Positions 61,465-64,000 of a stretch of 64,000 nt of DNA are shown piece after piece. The DNA comes from Hymenobacter sp. GOD-10R (GTDB lineage Bacteria > Bacteroidota > Bacteroidia > Cytophagales > Hymenobacteraceae). The stretch's first letter is position 1; each line of letters starts with the position of its first letter. The notes below the pieces were generated by a model. That model saw only the letters and a list, made by a program, of their open reading frames with translations, was not told where the DNA came from and ran no database searches. Made by a program: the position numbers and the translations under genes. The DNA lies in the NCBI RefSeq assembly GCF_035609205.1, contig NZ_CP141184.1, positions 620,001 to 684,000 of the forward strand, written 5' to 3'.

Positions 61465-64000
61465 ATGCTTTCTCGCTACGTGTTGCCAGCACTACTTGTG
61501 CTAGCTTCTTGGGTGCCTGCCCACGCCCAGACCTTACCTGTTCTCGATCAAAATCCGGCTTCACTGCGCTGGTACCAGCTTCAGACAGCGCACTTTCGCG
61601 TGTTATACCCCACTGGGTTCGACGCCACTGCGCAGCGAATGGCGCAGCGCCTTGAGCGGGTATACGAACCCGTGAGTGCCACCCTGGAACGGCCGCCCCG
61701 TCCGATTCCGCTGTTGCTACAAAATCAAACGACCGTTAATAATGGCTTCGTGACAATTCTGCCGCGCCACTCGGAGTTCTTCACTACGCCGCCTCAGGAT
61801 CCTTTTCTGAGTGGCACCCTCGATTGGCTCGATTTGCTGTCGGTGCACGAGTTTCGGCACGTCGTTCAGTTTGATAAGGGCCTGCAAGGATTGTCGCGGG
61901 TGGCCTACCAGCTCTTCGGGTACGGTGGGCTCGGGTTGGCCGGCTTAGGAGTACCCGATTGGTTTACAGAAGGCGATGCTGTGGGCACCGAAACGGCCCT
62001 AACGCGTAGCGGGCGCGGGCGCATCCCCAACTTCGACCTAGGTTTTCGGGCCAACTTGCTAGCGGGTAAGCGCTTTAGTTATCCCAAGGCGGTAGGCGGC
62101 TCTTACCGCGACAACGTGCCCAACCACTACGTGCTTGGCTATTACCTGACCACCAACTTAAAGCGTAGCAACGGAGCCACCGCCTGGAGCCCGGTGCTAA
62201 ACCGCTACTATAATTTCCCCGCGTACCCTTTTTCTTTCTCCAACAGCCTGCGACGAACCACAGGCCTGCGCGTAGAAGACCTCTACCAGCGCACGCTCAC
62301 CGCATTGGACTCATTGTGGCAGGCGCAGCAACGCCGACTCACGCTCACGGAGGCTACCCCGTTGGCCGTGCAGCCCGAGCGCAAGGTGTTCACGGAGTAC
62401 CAGTATCCGCAGTACGTAACCGACAGCACGGTGCTAGCTGTAAAAACGGGCCTCGGCGACATCTCGCAATTGGTGATGCTGCGCCCTAGCGGCCGCGAGC
62501 AGCGCGTGTTTGTGCAAGGGTTGGTGAACAACCCAGAGATGCTGTCGGTGGGTGGGGGCAAGGTATGCTGGCCGGAGTTTAGCTACGACCCGCGCTGGGG
62601 GCAGCGGGTGTTCTCCGAAATTCGGTTGCTCGACTTAGGTACGGGACGGCTCACGCATCTCACGCACCGCACCCGCTACACCGCCGCCGCACTCTCGCCC
62701 GACGGGCGCAGCTTGGTAGCGGTTCGTACCGATTCGGCCTACCAACATCGGCTCGTGGTGCTCGACGCCGAAACGGGCCGAGTGCGTAAGGTGCTCGCTA
62801 ACCCTACCAACGACTTCTACCAACAGCCCCGCTGGCTCGCCGATCAGCACAGCGTGGTTGTCGTAACGCTCAAGCCCGCTGGCAAAACGCTGGAGCTTAT
62901 TGATACTGAGACCGAACAGCATCGACAATTGCTGCCTGTATCCAACGATAACCTGAGCCACCCGCAACCGTGGGGCGACTACGTGTTCTTCAACTCGCCG
63001 CGCTCGGGCATCGACAATGTGTATGCGGTGGCAATGGCATCGGGGCAACAGTTTCAGGTGACATCGCGGCCGCTGGGTGCTTACTATGTCGCCGTTGCGC
63101 CAAGCAATCAGCAGCTAGCTTTCCACGACTTCCGGGCTGAAGGGGCACGTGTCGTGACCATGCCTCTCGACCCGGCGCGTTGGCTGCCCGTGCCTGCCAC
63201 AGCACCGGCCCCAGCTTCTTACGCCGATCCGCTCACCCAACAGGAGCCGGGCGCTGCTCGTCTCCAGGCAGCCTCGCCCGACTCGGTGGGCCCGCGGCTC
63301 GTGGCCACGCGCTACCGCCGGCTACAGCACCCGTTCAACGTGTACAGTTGGGGCGTGATACAGTCGCCTTCGGGGCAGGACTTTAGCCTAGGTATCCGGT
63401 CGCAGGATTTGCTGAATACCACGCAAGCCATCGTAGGAGCTGGCTACGACCAGACGGAGCGCATGGGCAACGTATTTACCACCCTGAGTTACCAAGGCCT
63501 TTTGCCCATCTTCGATGTAACGCTGCAACACGGTGGCCGTCAGACATCGGTACCCATCGACCGGCGGCTGCCGATCGACAGCGTACGCAGCGACCGTTGG
63601 CAGTACACGCGCCTCACGGCCGGCGCGCGCCTGCCGCTCAACCTCACCCGCTCGCGCTATCTGCAAGCCCTAAACCTAGGTACGTACTACAGCGAAGAGC
63701 AAGTGCGCGGCTACAACCTGCCGGTGCGCTACCGAAATGAGGTAGGCTATGGCCGCAGCCTGCACGTGGTTACATACAGCCTCAGTTATGCGCGTCAGCT
63801 GATTCAGAGCAAGCGCGACGTGGCGCCGCGCTGGGGCCAGTCGATCAGTGCTTCGTGGCGTACCACACCGTTTGCGGCAGGGCTGCAAGCGAGCCAATGG
63901 GCGGTGCAGGGCGGCCTCTACGTACCGGGGCTGCTCAAGCACCATGCGCTCCGGTTGAGTGGGGGCTACCAGCAACAGAGCCGGGAGTCGTATCAGTTTG
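61465..64000 (+). CDS. Exported gluzincin-like / TolB propeller / outer-membrane barrel protein, 3' end outside window
   Basis: The frame opens with ATG 61465 and is still open at the window edge after 845 residues. A signal peptide ends near AHA-QT (residue 22). Residues about 30-300 form a zinc peptidase-like domain with H128-E-F-R-H132 and W166-F-T-E169-G, the HExxH...E ligand set of gluzincins (M1/MA clan). Residues about 305-590 have TolB/PD40-like units (LSPDGRSLVAVRT). From about 600 the protein has barrel-like strands (IQSPSGQDFSLGIRSQD and onward), suggesting an outer-membrane anchor. Activity and substrate are unknown. Confidence 0.85.
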   Translation, partial: MLSRYVLPALLVLASWVPAHAQTLPVLDQNPASLRWYQLQTAHFRVLYPTGFDATAQRMAQRLERVYEPVSATLERPPRPIPLLLQNQTTVNNGFVTILPRHSEFFTTPPQDPFLSGTLDWLDLLSVHEFRHVVQFDKGLQGLSRVAYQLFGYGGLGLAGLGVPDWFTEGDAVGTETALTRSGRGRIPNFDLGFRANLLAGKRFSYPKAVGGSYRDNVPNHYVLGYYLTTNLKRSNGATAWSPVLNRYYNFPAYPFSFSNSLRRTTGLRVEDLYQRTLTALDSLWQAQQRRLTLTEATPLAVQPERKVFTEYQYPQYVTDSTVLAVKTGLGDISQLVMLRPSGREQRVFVQGLVNNPEMLSVGGGKVCWPEFSYDPRWGQRVFSEIRLLDLGTGRLTHLTHRTRYTAAALSPDGRSLVAVRTDSAYQHRLVVLDAETGRVRKVLANPTNDFYQQPRWLADQHSVVVVTLKPAGKTLELIDTETEQHRQLLPVSNDNLSHPQPWGDYVFFNSPRSGIDNVYAVAMASGQQFQVTSRPLGAYYVAVAPSNQQLAFHDFRAEGARVVTMPLDPARWLPVPATAPAPASYADPLTQQEPGAARLQAASPDSVGPRLVATRYRRLQHPFNVYSWGVIQSPSGQDFSLGIRSQDLLNTTQAIVGAGYDQTERMGNVFTTLSYQGLLPIFDVTLQHGGRQTSVPIDRRLPIDSVRSDRWQYTRLTAGARLPLNLTRSRYLQALNLGTYYSEEQVRGYNLPVRYRNEVGYGRSLHVVTYSLSYARQLIQSKRDVAPRWGQSISASWRTTPFAAGLQASQWAVQGGLYVPGLLKHHALRLSGGYQQQSRESYQF

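Noticed and set aside
61316..61564. Minus-strand open frame of 82 codons
   Set aside because: It overlaps the signal peptide of the large exported protein and the divergent promoter region, with no recognisable features.

Overview
The window looks like chromosome from a GC-rich member of the Bacteroidota, most probably the Hymenobacter group of the Cytophagales. The evidence is three proteins with C-terminal type IX secretion (T9SS) sorting domains, TAnnTTTG-type promoter elements, poor Shine-Dalgarno signals, SusD-free glycoside hydrolases, a DUF5706/HD protein, and many outer-membrane barrel fusions. Genus is an inference. No ribosomal RNA, CRISPR array or insertion sequence was seen.

Positions 1-7260 are an accessory region ending at the 3' end of a minus-strand tRNA-Arg(CCT). 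It carries a Bacteroidetes-type tyrosine integrase with small companion genes, a ribbon-helix-helix regulator with inverted-repeat operators, and a very AT-rich three-gene cassette. The cassette holds an unknown protein, a membrane-anchored HEPN-like protein broken by an in-frame TAG, and an Abi-alpha (DUF4393-like) protein. A tRNA with anticodon UAU follows; it suits the AUA-rich genes beside it.

Positions 7260-26200 hold a cyclase-like DUF2652 protein convergent with an HD/Pycsar-effector-like membrane protein, then a giant phosphoesterase/outer-membrane-barrel fusion, a T9SS propeller protein, a DUF6268-like barrel, ppk1, sixA, a T9SS M43 protease, hflX, a cytochrome c and a GH95 fucosidase.

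Positions 26500-36300 are a phenylacetate catabolic cluster read leftwards: TetR regulator, paaE, paaA, paaB, paaC, paaD, paaG, paaH, paaZ and an extra crotonase. Two similar 16-base operator-like sites lie before the regulator and before paaA. paaK and paaJ are not in the window.

Positions 37290-48010 are the most unusual part. A leftward operon contains two substrate-binding-protein homologues that both lack a signal peptide, interleaved with two class III CoA-transferases, then a Gfo/Idh/MocA dehydrogenase, a MaoC dehydratase and an FHS-type sugar permease. A GH78 rhamnosidase lies upstream on the same strand. I know no described pathway with this set.

Positions 48200-64000 contain a phytase-like esterase lipoprotein, a GT4 glycosyltransferase, rfbC, murF, a T9SS FG-GAP protein, a coupled omega-amidase and methionine aminotransferase, msrA, two small STAS-like paralogues around a YitT protein, a META-like protein, and a partial gluzincin/TolB/barrel protein running off the right end.

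Two sequence-level signals cross the whole window. The palindromic octamer ACCTAGGT occurs about 21 times by eye where about one is expected. Intergenic spacers also carry a family of long inverted repeats with 30-40 base arms and a shared GTCATnCyGAGC core.
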